From: Cyclobacteriaceae bacterium
Lineage (GTDB): Bacteria; Bacteroidota; Bacteroidia; Cytophagales; Cyclobacteriaceae
NCBI GenBank assembly: GCA_016787645.1
Contig: JAEUUF010000020.1
Location: 1 to 64,000 of the forward strand
Length of the DNA stretch: 64,000 nt
Reading direction: 5' to 3'
Below are positions 1 through 8,819 of this stretch, in pieces; the stretch's first letter is position 1; every line of letters begins with the position of its first letter. Under the pieces are notes generated by a model. That model ran no database searches. It worked only from the letters and a program-made list of their open reading frames with translations, and had not been told where the DNA came from. The translations under genes were made by a program, and so were the position numbers.

Positions 1-2195
1 TTATACACAATGTCCGGTACAAATACGAGGTAGCCGTTGCTGACGTACGTGGAACGGTTGATCATGGACCGTAGAGGTGTGGGCGGAATATGCGCATGGA
101 GATTATCACTCTCCCGCTCGTAGAAGTACACGATCATCGGATACTTCTTCCTGGGATCAAAGCCTTCTGGCTTGTAGAGCATGCCCGTGAGCGGGATGTT
201 ATCCAGGGAACTCCACTTGACCAGTTCGACCGATCCCCAGTAATAATTTTTCATCTGCGGATTCGCCTGGCTCACTTTCTTCAATCCCGTTAAATTCATG
301 TCGCTCACCCACACATCTGGAAATTCGCGGAAACTCTCTCGGGTCATCATCAATTTGTCTGCACTCTTCGCCTTCGTCAAGCCGCCAAACCGCACGTCTT
401 CCATGATTAGTTTACTGAGCTTGTTGTCGCGCAACGAAAATTTGTAGTAGCCTGAAGCCTTGGTCTCTTCATTGAATGCTGAAAGGATCAGGTCTTTGGT
501 GGTATCGATGAAACGTTCCTCCATGTCGAGCCGCTGGTACCGGAACACAACCTTGTCCCGGCGGCCGACCTGGGTAAGGTTCACCGGCGGTTTTTTACCT
601 TCCGGATCCAAGCCCCAAAGATCATAGCGATCATAAACAATGAATTGCCGATCGTCAGCTGTCCAGCCCGCAGCGCCATAGGGAGGCAGGAAGTCGGGCT
701 CATCATTGAGTTCGTTGCCAAACCAAACCTTTGCACCCTTGGTCAGGTTCACGAGGTTACCCGTGGCCACCGAATAGCTCATCCAGGCTGTGTCGGGGCC
801 ACTGTACCAGTAGACATAACGAGCCTGCGGTGACAAGCGCGGATTACCCTTCATCTTCTTCGCTACTGTGGTCCGCTGCTTCTTCTCCAAGTCGAACAAG
901 TACACGTCCCTGAACGCTGAGGGGTCCCAGGTGATCATTTTCCGGTAAGGCACATCCGATTCACCAAGCACGACTGATGCATTGCCTTCTGCTCCCATCT
1001 CCGTCGACGGGATTTCCTTGTCCCCCAACTGCATCACCTGCTTATTGGCCAGGTCAACGAAGGCAAGGTATGATCGCTTTTTCTCTGTATCCACCTGCTT
1101 GTTCTGCATGGGATAGATGTAATCATCATCACCGCCCCAAACCTCCACTTGAACAATCTCTTCGGTTAGTAGTGTTGTGTCCTGAACAACAGGAACCGGT
1201 GCTGAGCCAAAGAACAGCCGAGATCCGTTCTTTGAGAAGACAGGCGAATAATTTTCACTCACTACCCAGCTCGGTGGAAGGCCCAGCGAACGCTCCACAT
1301 CAAGAAATGCGGCCGATGCCTCCCCCGACTTCCAATGCCAAAGTTGCCACCGGCGCACCAGCGCTTTGGTGGTATCCGTGTCAACGAGGAAAGCGACTTG
1401 TGTTCCATCGTCCGCGATGGACAACCCTTTGATCTTGTATTTTGGCTTACCGGTGAATAACGTTTGGAGTCTTTCGTTCTTCAGGTCATACCAGTACACA
1501 CCGGCTTTTAACGTGCTGTCATTTCCTGACGAGGTAAACATCAACCCTTGTCCATAGCGGGCAAATGAGTACTCTTTAACATAATCAAAGGTGACCTCCT
1601 TGCGATTGTTGAGATTGCGAAGCAACAAGCGATAACCGTTGTCATCGGAGAATTTCTTTGCTTTTTTCTTGCCATTGGCCGGTGAACCCGGTTTTCCTTT
1701 TTCTTCCTTTGGCGGCTCGGGTTGGTAGGCCAGCCAGCCACCGCTCTTTTCCGGAATTCGGTAGGATCGAACCTCGGGGATGCGTTCAAGGCCACGCGTG
1801 CCAAAAGCGTAAATGCCGAGGGAATCTTTGGGAAGGTCCTCTTTCTTCTTCTTTTGACGGCGAAGCTCCTTGACCACCTTTTGAGGCGGTTTGATTTTGA
1901 ATATGGCAAAACGGCTGTCGAACGTGAGGTTCAGGCCATCCGCGCGCGCTGCTGAATCGGCGACACCGGTCTTGAGATTGTTAAAGAAGACCCAGCCATC
2001 GCCGTCCTGTGGATTGATCGTGAATACCGCGAAATTGCCATCTGGTGTTAGCGATTTATAGGAGATCTCTTTCCAACCGTCATAGTCAGTATGGGAGAGT
2101 ATCTTCTTGACCACCTGGGTGACGGCCGATTTCTTCTTTTGGGCGGACCCGGGCAAAGCTGCGACCACAAACAGCAGGAAGAGTAAGTAACGCAT
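1..2195 (-). CDS. S9 family peptidase (prolyl oligopeptidase type), 3' part beyond the window
   Basis: An open frame runs from ATG at 2195 off the left edge: 731 codons with no stop. The first 19 residues (MRYLLFLLFVVAALPGSAQ) are a clear signal peptide, so the enzyme should act in the periplasm or outside the cell. The long middle part looks like the beta-propeller of S9 peptidases. Near residue 690 the alpha/beta-hydrolase part begins (GMLYKPEGFDPRKKYPMIVY). The catalytic Ser, Asp and His lie beyond the edge and cannot be checked. Family knowledge: S9 enzymes cleave short peptides, often after proline. It sits 74 nt downstream of purM on the same strand. It is only a distant paralogue of the complete S9 peptidase at 39984-42332. 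Confidence 0.85.
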   Translation of the reverse strand, partial: MRYLLFLLFVVAALPGSAQKKKSAVTQVVKKILSHTDYDGWKEISYKSLTPDGNFAVFTINPQDGDGWVFFNNLKTGVADSAARADGLNLTFDSRFAIFKIKPPQKVVKELRRQKKKKEDLPKDSLGIYAFGTRGLERIPEVRSYRIPEKSGGWLAYQPEPPKEEKGKPGSPANGKKKAKKFSDDNGYRLLLRNLNNRKEVTFDYVKEYSFARYGQGLMFTSSGNDSTLKAGVYWYDLKNERLQTLFTGKPKYKIKGLSIADDGTQVAFLVDTDTTKALVRRWQLWHWKSGEASAAFLDVERSLGLPPSWVVSENYSPVFSKNGSRLFFGSAPVPVVQDTTLLTEEIVQVEVWGGDDDYIYPMQNKQVDTEKKRSYLAFVDLANKQVMQLGDKEIPSTEMGAEGNASVVLGESDVPYRKMITWDPSAFRDVYLFDLEKKQRTTVAKKMKGNPRLSPQARYVYWYSGPDTAWMSYSVATGNLVNLTKGAKVWFGNELNDEPDFLPPYGAAGWTADDRQFIVYDRYDLWGLDPEGKKPPVNLTQVGRRDKVVFRYQRLDMEERFIDTTKDLILSAFNEETKASGYYKFSLRDNKLSKLIMEDVRFGGLTKAKSADKLMMTRESFREFPDVWVSDMNLTGLKKVSQANPQMKNYYWGSVELVKWSSLDNIPLTGMLYKPEGFDPRKKYPMIVYFYERESDNLHAHIPPTPLRSMINRSTYVSNGYLVFVPDIVY

Positions 2196-2269
2196 AGCGG
2201 AATATTTTATCCAAAGTAAGGAAACTCACGAAGCCCTCATGGGGTATTTTGACGGCTGGCGAAATGCCC

Positions 2270-3436
2270 CTATTGATAGACAAACTCGCCGTGCGGGCTA
2301 CGTACCGTAACTTTCTTTACGGGTGAGTCCTCGACTCGGCCAACCACTCGCGCTTCGACCCCGAACTTCCTGGCTACGCTCATCACCTGGTCTGCATCCA
2401 CCGGGCTTACATACAATTCCAGGCGGTGGCCCATATTAAAGACCTTGTACATTTCCTGCCAGGTGGTAGCGCTTTGGTCATAGATCAGGTCAAACAGTGG
2501 CGGAATCGGAAAGAGGTTGTCCTTGATCACGTGAAGTTGCTCTATAAAGTGGAGCACTTTCGTTTGCGCGCCCCCACTGCAATGCACCATGCCATGAATC
2601 TTACTGCGCATGGCCGACAACAGTGGCAGGATAATGGGAGCGTAGGTACGCGTCGGTGAAAGCACCAATTTCCCGATGTTGACAGGTACACCCGGTACTT
2701 CATCGGTCACCCGGTATTTTCCACTGTAGACAAGGTCTTCCGGAATTTCAGGATTATAGGATTCGGGGTACTTCCTGGCGTAATCCTTATGAAAGAGATC
2801 ATGACGGGCGGAAGTAAGTCCGTTGCTCCCCATCCCTCCATTGTATTCGCTTTCATAAGCAGCCTTGCCATAAGAAGCCAACCCAACAATGACGTCACCG
2901 GCCTGAATCCTTCCATTGTCAATCACGTCACTCTTTCTCATGCGCGTGATGACGGTACTGTCTACCTGGACCGTCCTTACCAGGTCTCCTACATCGGCGG
3001 TTTCACCACCGGTGCTATAAATTTCGAGGCCATGGCTGCGGAGCAAGGCCAACACCTCTTCCGTTCCCTCAATGAGTGCAGCAATGATTTCTCCGGGTAT
3101 CCTGTTCTTGTTTCGTCCGATGGTAGAGGAAAGAAGAATCGGCGTGGTGGTTCCCACACACAAGAGATCGTCCACATTCATGATGATGGCGTCCTGGGCG
3201 ATGCCCTTCCATACAGAAAGATCACCGGTCTCTCTCCAGTAGATATAGGCCAGGGAAGATTTCGTACCTGCCCCATCGGCATGCATGATGGTACAATAGC
3301 CTGGGTCATTTCCCAGTAGGTCGGGGGTGATTTTGCAGAAGGCTTTTGGGAAAAGTCCTTTGTCCAACTTTTCAATGGCTCGATGCACATCCTCCTTGGA
3401 GGCAGACACACCGCGCTGGCTATACCGTTCGGACAT
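2270..3436 (-). CDS. purM: phosphoribosylformylglycinamidine cyclo-ligase (AIR synthase)
   Basis: A 388-aa PurM-family protein. It should catalyse the ATP-dependent closure of FGAM to aminoimidazole ribonucleotide, a step of cytosolic de novo purine synthesis. Visible family motifs are DGAGTKS (residues 54-60), NVDD (87-90) and GGETADVGD (143-151). These match the ATP/phosphate-binding loops of the PurM/PurL fold. It is longer than the approx. 345 aa of E. coli PurM, which I recall as usual for the Bacteroidota form. The start gives SERYSQRGVSASKEDV, close to the usual YxxaGVd opening. It lies 15 nt after the CBM9-like gene and may share its transcript. No other purine genes are nearby. Confidence 0.93.
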   Translation of the reverse strand: MSERYSQRGVSASKEDVHRAIEKLDKGLFPKAFCKITPDLLGNDPGYCTIMHADGAGTKSSLAYIYWRETGDLSVWKGIAQDAIIMNVDDLLCVGTTTPILLSSTIGRNKNRIPGEIIAALIEGTEEVLALLRSHGLEIYSTGGETADVGDLVRTVQVDSTVITRMRKSDVIDNGRIQAGDVIVGLASYGKAAYESEYNGGMGSNGLTSARHDLFHKDYARKYPESYNPEIPEDLVYSGKYRVTDEVPGVPVNIGKLVLSPTRTYAPIILPLLSAMRSKIHGMVHCSGGAQTKVLHFIEQLHVIKDNLFPIPPLFDLIYDQSATTWQEMYKVFNMGHRLELYVSPVDADQVMSVARKFGVEARVVGRVEDSPVKKVTVRSPHGEFVYQ

Positions 3437-3451
3437 GGTAGAAATTAGGGA

Positions 3452-4237
3452 TTACTTCTTCAAAACCAATTTCGTCCATACATCTGACGAATACAGGAGC
3501 TTTGGATTCCCTTGCATCCCCTGGTATCCCTGCATGCGACTGAGTTGGGACGGTGTAAGGTCGCCTTGGGCCGTGGCTGGATTCTTGGCTGTCGATTTTT
3601 GCTTCGGCGGAACCATCTTCCCGGTTTCAAATCCAACGGACAATTCAGAAATATTCGCCCTCGACAATCGGTAAGACTTGAACGGAATTATGGCCTCATA
3701 CACATAGGCTCCTGCGGGATCGACATCAATGGCCACCTTGATACCATTGGTGATGCCTGACCGTGTAGCGGTAATGGGGTCATCCGCCAATCCAATCAGC
3801 TCGAGGATTTCCAGGTTAGCAATCATCATACGATCTGCTTTCTTCTGATAATCAGCCTGCTCCCCTGATGAAGAACCCGGCTTGCCCTCCGCATTAATCT
3901 GGCCCATTCGTTCCTCCGCTTCTGCGCCGCCAGCAGGAAATTTCAAGCCGTATTTTTTCTTTTTCTTTCCGCTGGGATCAATCCACAAGGTGAGCCCAAA
4001 AGCCCCGGTCTTCCGCTTGGCAAAAAATTCATTAATCCTGAGGCGAACAAAGAGATTTTGTTCATCCGCGCAAACATTGTAGCTGAACGTTTTCTCTCCA
4101 TCCTCCACCCAGACCATGGGCCACTCATCCGCATTCCCATCAACAGTCACGGCCGAAGACAAAGGACATGGGTTATCGGTTTGTCCCGAAGCGGCAAAAC
4201 CCGATACGATCAAGAACACAATAACAGCGCGCCTCAT
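3452..4237 (-). CDS. secreted protein with CBM9-like N-terminal part
   Basis: A 261-aa protein with signal peptide (cleavage near ASGQ, residue 19). The segment VDGNADEWPMVWVEDGEKTF followed by a stretch of beta strands resembles the CBM9-like/DOMON-type domain found in many secreted Bacteroidota proteins. A central region (about 100-130) is rich in Lys, Gly, Ser and Glu and probably unstructured. The C-terminal part (about 195-245) is rich in Lys, Gln and Pro with several Met. No catalytic residues are evident. The role may be binding of a carbohydrate or other ligand at the cell surface, but this is inference from the fold only. It lies between the methylase and purM on the same strand. Confidence 0.7.
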   Translation of the reverse strand: MRRAVIVFLIVSGFAASGQTDNPCPLSSAVTVDGNADEWPMVWVEDGEKTFSYNVCADEQNLFVRLRINEFFAKRKTGAFGLTLWIDPSGKKKKKYGLKFPAGGAEAEERMGQINAEGKPGSSSGEQADYQKKADRMMIANLEILELIGLADDPITATRSGITNGIKVAIDVDPAGAYVYEAIIPFKSYRLSRANISELSVGFETGKMVPPKQKSTAKNPATAQGDLTPSQLSRMQGYQGMQGNPKLLYSSDVWTKLVLKK

Positions 4238-4256
4238 AGTGGATGTGGATGAACGA

Positions 4257-4264
4257 CAAATGTA
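4257..4264 (-). promoter_or_regulatory. -7 box TACATTTG upstream of the CBM9-like gene
   Basis: On the minus strand the sequence reads TACATTTG, an exact match to the Bacteroidota sigma-A -7 consensus TAnnTTTG, ending 19 nt before the ATG at 4237. No TTTG -33 element lies at the right distance, so support is partial. Confidence 0.4.
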
Positions 4265-4285
4265 GGAAAATCCCGGGGAGTGGAT

Positions 4286-4813
4286 TTAGCGAAACCGCTT
4301 GAAAAGCTCCCAGCATACAATCCCGACGCACACAGAGATATTCAATGAGTGTTTTGTTCCTGCCTGGGGGATTTCTATCGCTGCATCGGCCACTGCGATG
4401 ACCTCGTCACTCACGCCGTTGATTTCGTTTCCAAACACTACACAAACTTTGTCCTGGGCAGATAGTTTGAATTCGTGCAGCGGCTCGCTGACGTTGGTTT
4501 GTTCTACCACCACGATGCGGTAACCCTCCGACTTTAGTTTGACCACCACGTCCTCCGGCTTAAGGACATATTCCCAGGCTACCGACTCGGTTGCGCCCAG
4601 GGCTGTTTTATGGATTTCGCGATGGGGAGGGGCTCCCGTAATGCCCGTCAGGAAGATACGCTCACAGGCAAATGCGTCCGCGGTGCGGAATGCGGAACCA
4701 ACATTGTGCAGACTGCGCACATTGTCCAGGAGAAGAATGACTGGAATTTTCTTTGCTTTCCGGAATTCATCCACGGAAAGCCTGCCCAACTCCTCCATGC
4801 TCAGCTTCTTCAT
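4286..4813 (-). CDS. RNA 2'-O-methyltransferase, SpoU/TrmH family
   Basis: A 175-aa SPOUT-class methylase that should transfer a methyl group from SAM to a ribose 2'-OH in tRNA or rRNA. The three SpoU motifs are all present. Motif 1 is NVRSLHNVGSAFRTADA (residues 31-47) with the catalytic Arg of the NVGxxxR pattern. Motif 2 is VFGNEINGV (126-134). Motif 3 is IPQAGTKHSLNISVCVG (148-164), forming the knotted SAM site. It lacks the extra N-terminal RNA-binding domain of RlmB, so TrmH-like is the better fit, though the substrate cannot be read from sequence. It is transcribed divergently from mutS. A short palindrome ATTCTG-T-CAGAAT lies at 4828-4840, just upstream of its start. Confidence 0.88.
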   Translation of the reverse strand: MKKLSMEELGRLSVDEFRKAKKIPVILLLDNVRSLHNVGSAFRTADAFACERIFLTGITGAPPHREIHKTALGATESVAWEYVLKPEDVVVKLKSEGYRIVVVEQTNVSEPLHEFKLSAQDKVCVVFGNEINGVSDEVIAVADAAIEIPQAGTKHSLNISVCVGIVCWELFKRFR

Positions 4814-4989
4814 ACCCTAATGTATAGATTCTGTCAGAATTCCTGCGATGCATGCCGAAGACGGTAACCACTATGGTGTCATCAAGCGGGATTTCATTCC
4901 ACACACGTTCTTACGCACATGCTTGTCGTGAAAAAATGACATCCCCAAATCACCAAGTTCCTTGCGGATACTCCTAAATTGCCTTTTCG

Positions 4990-7587
4990 ATGGCGGCAAG
5001 GTCAGACACTCCACTCTCCCGACAATACAACGCAATCAAAGCCAAGTACCCTGGTGCTTTGCTTCTATTTCGTGTTGGCGATTTCTATGAAACGTTTGGG
5101 GAGGATGCCATTGCCGCCAGCAAGGTGCTTGACATTGTACTGACCAAACGCGGCAATGGCTCCGCCTCGGAAACCGAGCTTGCGGGATTCCCCCATCATG
5201 CCCTCGATTCATACCTCCCCAAGCTGGTCCGCGCAGGGCACCGCGTAGCCATTTGCGATCAACTTGAGGACCCCCGGTTTGTCAAAGGGATCGTCAAACG
5301 CGGTGTCACCGAATTGGTTACACCCGGAGTTTCCTACAACGACAATGTGCTGGAGCGCAAGCGTAATAATTTTCTTGCCTCAGTCTATGCTGACAAAACG
5401 CTGTTGGGTGCCGCATTCCTGGATATCAGCACGGGCGAATTCTATTGCGCACAAGGAGCCGAAGCCTACATACTCAAACTGATCCAAAGCCTCTCGCCTT
5501 CCGAAGTGATATTCTCCAAGGGTCAGCGTTCCCGGTTGGAGTCGCACTTCGACGCGGACTACGCCACCTTCCTGCTGGACGACTGGGCCTACGCCCATGA
5601 CTACGCACGCGAAAAACTCCTCGCTCAATTCAAAACGGCCTCATTGAAGGGTTTCGGGGTAGAAGACCTGGATGCAGCCGTCATCGCTGCGGGCGCTATC
5701 CTTCATTACCTCGAAGCCACGGAGCACCGGGAAACCCACCACATCGCCTCACTTTCCCGCATGGATGAGGAAACGTATGTCTGGCTCGACAAATTCACTA
5801 TCCGCAATCTTGAACTCATTTCCTCTGCGAACGAAGGGGGAGTGCCACTGCTGCAGATACTTGATCAATCCGTAACCCCCATGGGCTCGCGCCAAATGAG
5901 AAAGTGGATGGTCTTGCCCCTCAAGGACCGTCAGGCCATTGAAGAGCGCCTTACTATTGTAGATACCTTCTTCCGCGAAAGGGAAATGGCGGAAAAGATT
6001 ACGACCCACTTACACCAGGTGGCCGACCTTGAGCGGCTGATTTCGAAAGTGGCGGTCGGCCGGATCAATCCCCGGGAACTACTTCAGCTGAAACGCTCTT
6101 TGCTGGTGGTAAATCCCATCCGTGAGTTGTTGCTGGCGACCGGCACGCCGGAACTGAAGAAACTGGCTGACCAGCTGAACCCATGTGAATTCCTCCTGGA
6201 GAAAATAGAGCGAGAGCTTAGCGATGATGCCCCTATGCTCATCCACCAGGGCGGAATCATCAAGCCGGGAGTAAACACAGAGCTGGATGAGTTGAGGACC
6301 ATAGCCTTCGCGGGCAAAGACTACCTCCTCCAAATCCAGCGGCGTGAAGTGGAACGAACCGGGATCAGCTCATTAAAGATTTCCTACAACAAGGTATTCG
6401 GGTACTATCTCGAAGTCAGCAATGCCAACAAGGATAAAGTTCCCGCTGATTGGATCCGGAAACAAACGCTGGTCAATGCAGAGCGATTTATTACGGAAGA
6501 ATTAAAAGTTTACGAGGAAAAAATTCTTCACGCCGAGGAGAAACTCTCCAGCATCGAACAGCGCCTTTTTATTGAACTGGTGCATCACGCCGCTGACTAC
6601 ACCTCTCCCATCCAGCAAAATGCCCGTGTAATCGGAGCGCTGGATTGTCTTCTCTCCTTTGCCGCCACTGCCCGTGCCAACCGATATGTACGGCCAGAAA
6701 TCAACGATACCCAGGTTTTGGATATCAAAGACGGACGTCACCCGGTGATCGAGAAGCAATTGCCAGCCGGTGAAAGCTACGTGCCCAACGACGTGTTCCT
6801 GGATAACGACAATCAGCAGATCCTGATCATTACCGGGCCCAATATGGCTGGTAAATCTGCGCTCCTCCGACAGACGGCCCTCATTGTGCTCATGGCGCAA
6901 GTAGGCAGTTTTGTGCCCGCCTCATCCGCCAAGGTGGGCATTGTTGACAAGATCTTTACACGGGTGGGCGCTTCTGACAATCTTTCCCGCGGTGAGTCCA
7001 CTTTCATGGTCGAGATGACCGAGACTGCGAGTATTCTTAATAACCTCAGCAACCGCAGCCTTATCCTGATGGATGAAATCGGGCGCGGTACCAGCACCTA
7101 CGATGGCGTATCAATCGCCTGGGCCATTGTAGAGTACTTGCACCAGCATCCGGAGTTCCGTCCCAAAACCCTTTTCGCAACCCACTACCATGAATTGAAT
7201 CAACTGGCCGAAGATCTGGTTCGTGTCAAAAACTTTAACGTCAGTGTAAAGGAGGTCGGGGACAAAATTCTCTTCATGCGAAAACTGAAAGAGGGTGGCA
7301 GCGAGCACAGTTTTGGGATTCACGTGGCCCAGCTGGCTGGCATGCCCAACCGCATCGTGCTGCGTGCCAATGAAATTCTCCACTTCCTGGAAAAGGATCA
7401 TCGCAAAAACAAGCAGACGAAGAAGTTATCCGAATTGCCTCGTGAAAATTTCCAGATGAATCTGTTTGAGGCGGATCCACGCATGAAAGAAATAAAAGAG
7501 CTGCTCTCGAAAATTGATATCAACACACTCAGCCCGGTGGAAGCGCTGCTGAAATTAAACGAAATCCTTTCTCTGTTGAAAAAGTAG
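4990..7587 (+). CDS. mutS: DNA mismatch repair protein MutS
   Basis: An 865-aa MutS, full length for the family. It recognises mismatches and starts methyl-independent repair with MutL. The mismatch-reading motif F-x-E is present as GDFYETF (Phe32, Glu34). The ABC-type ATPase has Walker A GPNMAGKS (616-623) and the signature DEIGRGTSTYDG (from 695). The C-terminal LSPVEALLKLNEI segment is the usual dimer/tetramer tail. The start is ATG at 4990; upstream to 4814 is a 176-nt region shared with the divergent methylase. The stop codon abuts the stop codon of the convergent helicase gene with no base in between. mutL is not in this window. Confidence 0.97.
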   Translation: MAARSDTPLSRQYNAIKAKYPGALLLFRVGDFYETFGEDAIAASKVLDIVLTKRGNGSASETELAGFPHHALDSYLPKLVRAGHRVAICDQLEDPRFVKGIVKRGVTELVTPGVSYNDNVLERKRNNFLASVYADKTLLGAAFLDISTGEFYCAQGAEAYILKLIQSLSPSEVIFSKGQRSRLESHFDADYATFLLDDWAYAHDYAREKLLAQFKTASLKGFGVEDLDAAVIAAGAILHYLEATEHRETHHIASLSRMDEETYVWLDKFTIRNLELISSANEGGVPLLQILDQSVTPMGSRQMRKWMVLPLKDRQAIEERLTIVDTFFREREMAEKITTHLHQVADLERLISKVAVGRINPRELLQLKRSLLVVNPIRELLLATGTPELKKLADQLNPCEFLLEKIERELSDDAPMLIHQGGIIKPGVNTELDELRTIAFAGKDYLLQIQRREVERTGISSLKISYNKVFGYYLEVSNANKDKVPADWIRKQTLVNAERFITEELKVYEEKILHAEEKLSSIEQRLFIELVHHAADYTSPIQQNARVIGALDCLLSFAATARANRYVRPEINDTQVLDIKDGRHPVIEKQLPAGESYVPNDVFLDNDNQQILIITGPNMAGKSALLRQTALIVLMAQVGSFVPASSAKVGIVDKIFTRVGASDNLSRGESTFMVEMTETASILNNLSNRSLILMDEIGRGTSTYDGVSIAWAIVEYLHQHPEFRPKTLFATHYHELNQLAEDLVRVKNFNVSVKEVGDKILFMRKLKEGGSEHSFGIHVAQLAGMPNRIVLRANEILHFLEKDHRKNKQTKKLSELPRENFQMNLFEADPRMKEIKELLSKIDINTLSPVEALLKLNEILSLLKK

Positions 7588-8799
7588 CTATCGTCTCCTC
7601 GGTCCCCGATGAAAGCTTTTCCGGCCCGGGAAGGGCTTCTTCGGCCGATCTTCCGGCCGATAATCAGGACCTGGGCCTATCGAGGCAGGCAAATCCAATT
7701 TTGGAATTTGTGATCCGATCAGTCCTTCGATCGAGAAGAATCTTCGCTGGTCCCGCTCATTGATAAACGTAATCGCTGTGCCGGTCGTTTCGGCGCGTGC
7801 TGTTCGGCCTACGCGATGAACATAATCTTCGGGATCCGGAGGGACATCGTAGTTGATGACCGCGCTGATCCCTTCCACATCAATCCCGCGTGACAAGACG
7901 TCCGTGCCGATTAGAATATTCAGCTGCCGGCTTTTGAAAGCCCGCAGGATTTCTTCGCGCTCGGATTGCTCAAGGTCACTGTGAAAAGGCTTGGCGGGAA
8001 GCCCACTCTTTTGGAACGAGGCACCCAACTTTTTGACCATTTCTTTGGTCGAAGCAAAGATGATCACACTGCTCCAATTGTGGGTCTTCAGCAGAAAACT
8101 GAGTAATGCCGGCTTCTGGGCATCATAGACCATATAGGCCTGTTGCAAGATGCCTTCCGCCGGCTTGGCTACGGCAATGTTGATTTCATTCGGCTGGTTC
8201 AGGATTTTGTTAGCCAGCTGGCGAATGCGTGGAGGCATCGTCGCCGAGAACAACATGGTCTGTCGCTGTTTAGGCAAGTAACTGATGATGCGTACGATGT
8301 CATCATAGAAACCCATGTCAAGCATGCGGTCGGCCTCATCCAGGATCAAGTGCTTGAGGTGATCAAATACTACGGTTCCACCCTGGAGAAGCGCAATGAG
8401 CCGGCCCGGTGTTGCGATCACGATATCGGCACCTTGTTCCAGTGCCTTCCGCTGGGTGTCCCAGGTGGCCCCGTCACCGCCGCCATAAACAGGGATCGAA
8501 CTAACGCCCGTGAAATACGCGAAGCCTTCAATCTGCTGATCAATCTGCTGCGCCAATTCCCGAGTTGGTGCAATCACCAGGGTGTTGAGGTGGCGATGAT
8601 CGGTGTGAATGATCTTATGCAGCACCGGCAGAATGTAGGCGGCTGTTTTGCCTGTTCCGGTTTGGGCGCAAGCGATCAGATCCTTGTTCTGAAGGATAAC
8701 CGGGATGGCTTGCTCCTGGATGGGTGTTGGTTTTTCATACCCCATGGAATCCAGGCCTTCCTGGAGCATCGGATCAAAATTAAAGTCACTAAAGGCCAA
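7588..8799 (-). CDS. DEAD-box ATP-dependent RNA helicase, RhlE-like
   Basis: A 403-aa DEAD-box helicase, expected to unwind or remodel RNA in the cytoplasm (ribosome assembly or decay; exact targets unknown). Motifs in order: Q motif around residues 22-31, Walker A AQTGTGKT (45-52), DEAD (154-157), SAT (185-187), and HRVGRTAR in the second RecA domain near residue 335. The basic Pro/Arg-rich tail (about 380-403) ends in FHRGPRRR, typical of the RhlE group and probably RNA-binding. It follows serS by 20 nt on the same strand, so co-transcription is likely. Its stop codon directly abuts that of mutS. Confidence 0.93.
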   Translation of the reverse strand: MAFSDFNFDPMLQEGLDSMGYEKPTPIQEQAIPVILQNKDLIACAQTGTGKTAAYILPVLHKIIHTDHRHLNTLVIAPTRELAQQIDQQIEGFAYFTGVSSIPVYGGGDGATWDTQRKALEQGADIVIATPGRLIALLQGGTVVFDHLKHLILDEADRMLDMGFYDDIVRIISYLPKQRQTMLFSATMPPRIRQLANKILNQPNEINIAVAKPAEGILQQAYMVYDAQKPALLSFLLKTHNWSSVIIFASTKEMVKKLGASFQKSGLPAKPFHSDLEQSEREEILRAFKSRQLNILIGTDVLSRGIDVEGISAVINYDVPPDPEDYVHRVGRTARAETTGTAITFINERDQRRFFSIEGLIGSQIPKLDLPASIGPGPDYRPEDRPKKPFPGRKSFHRGPRRR

Positions 8800-8819
8800 G
8801 GTGGAGGGGTTAAAAAATT

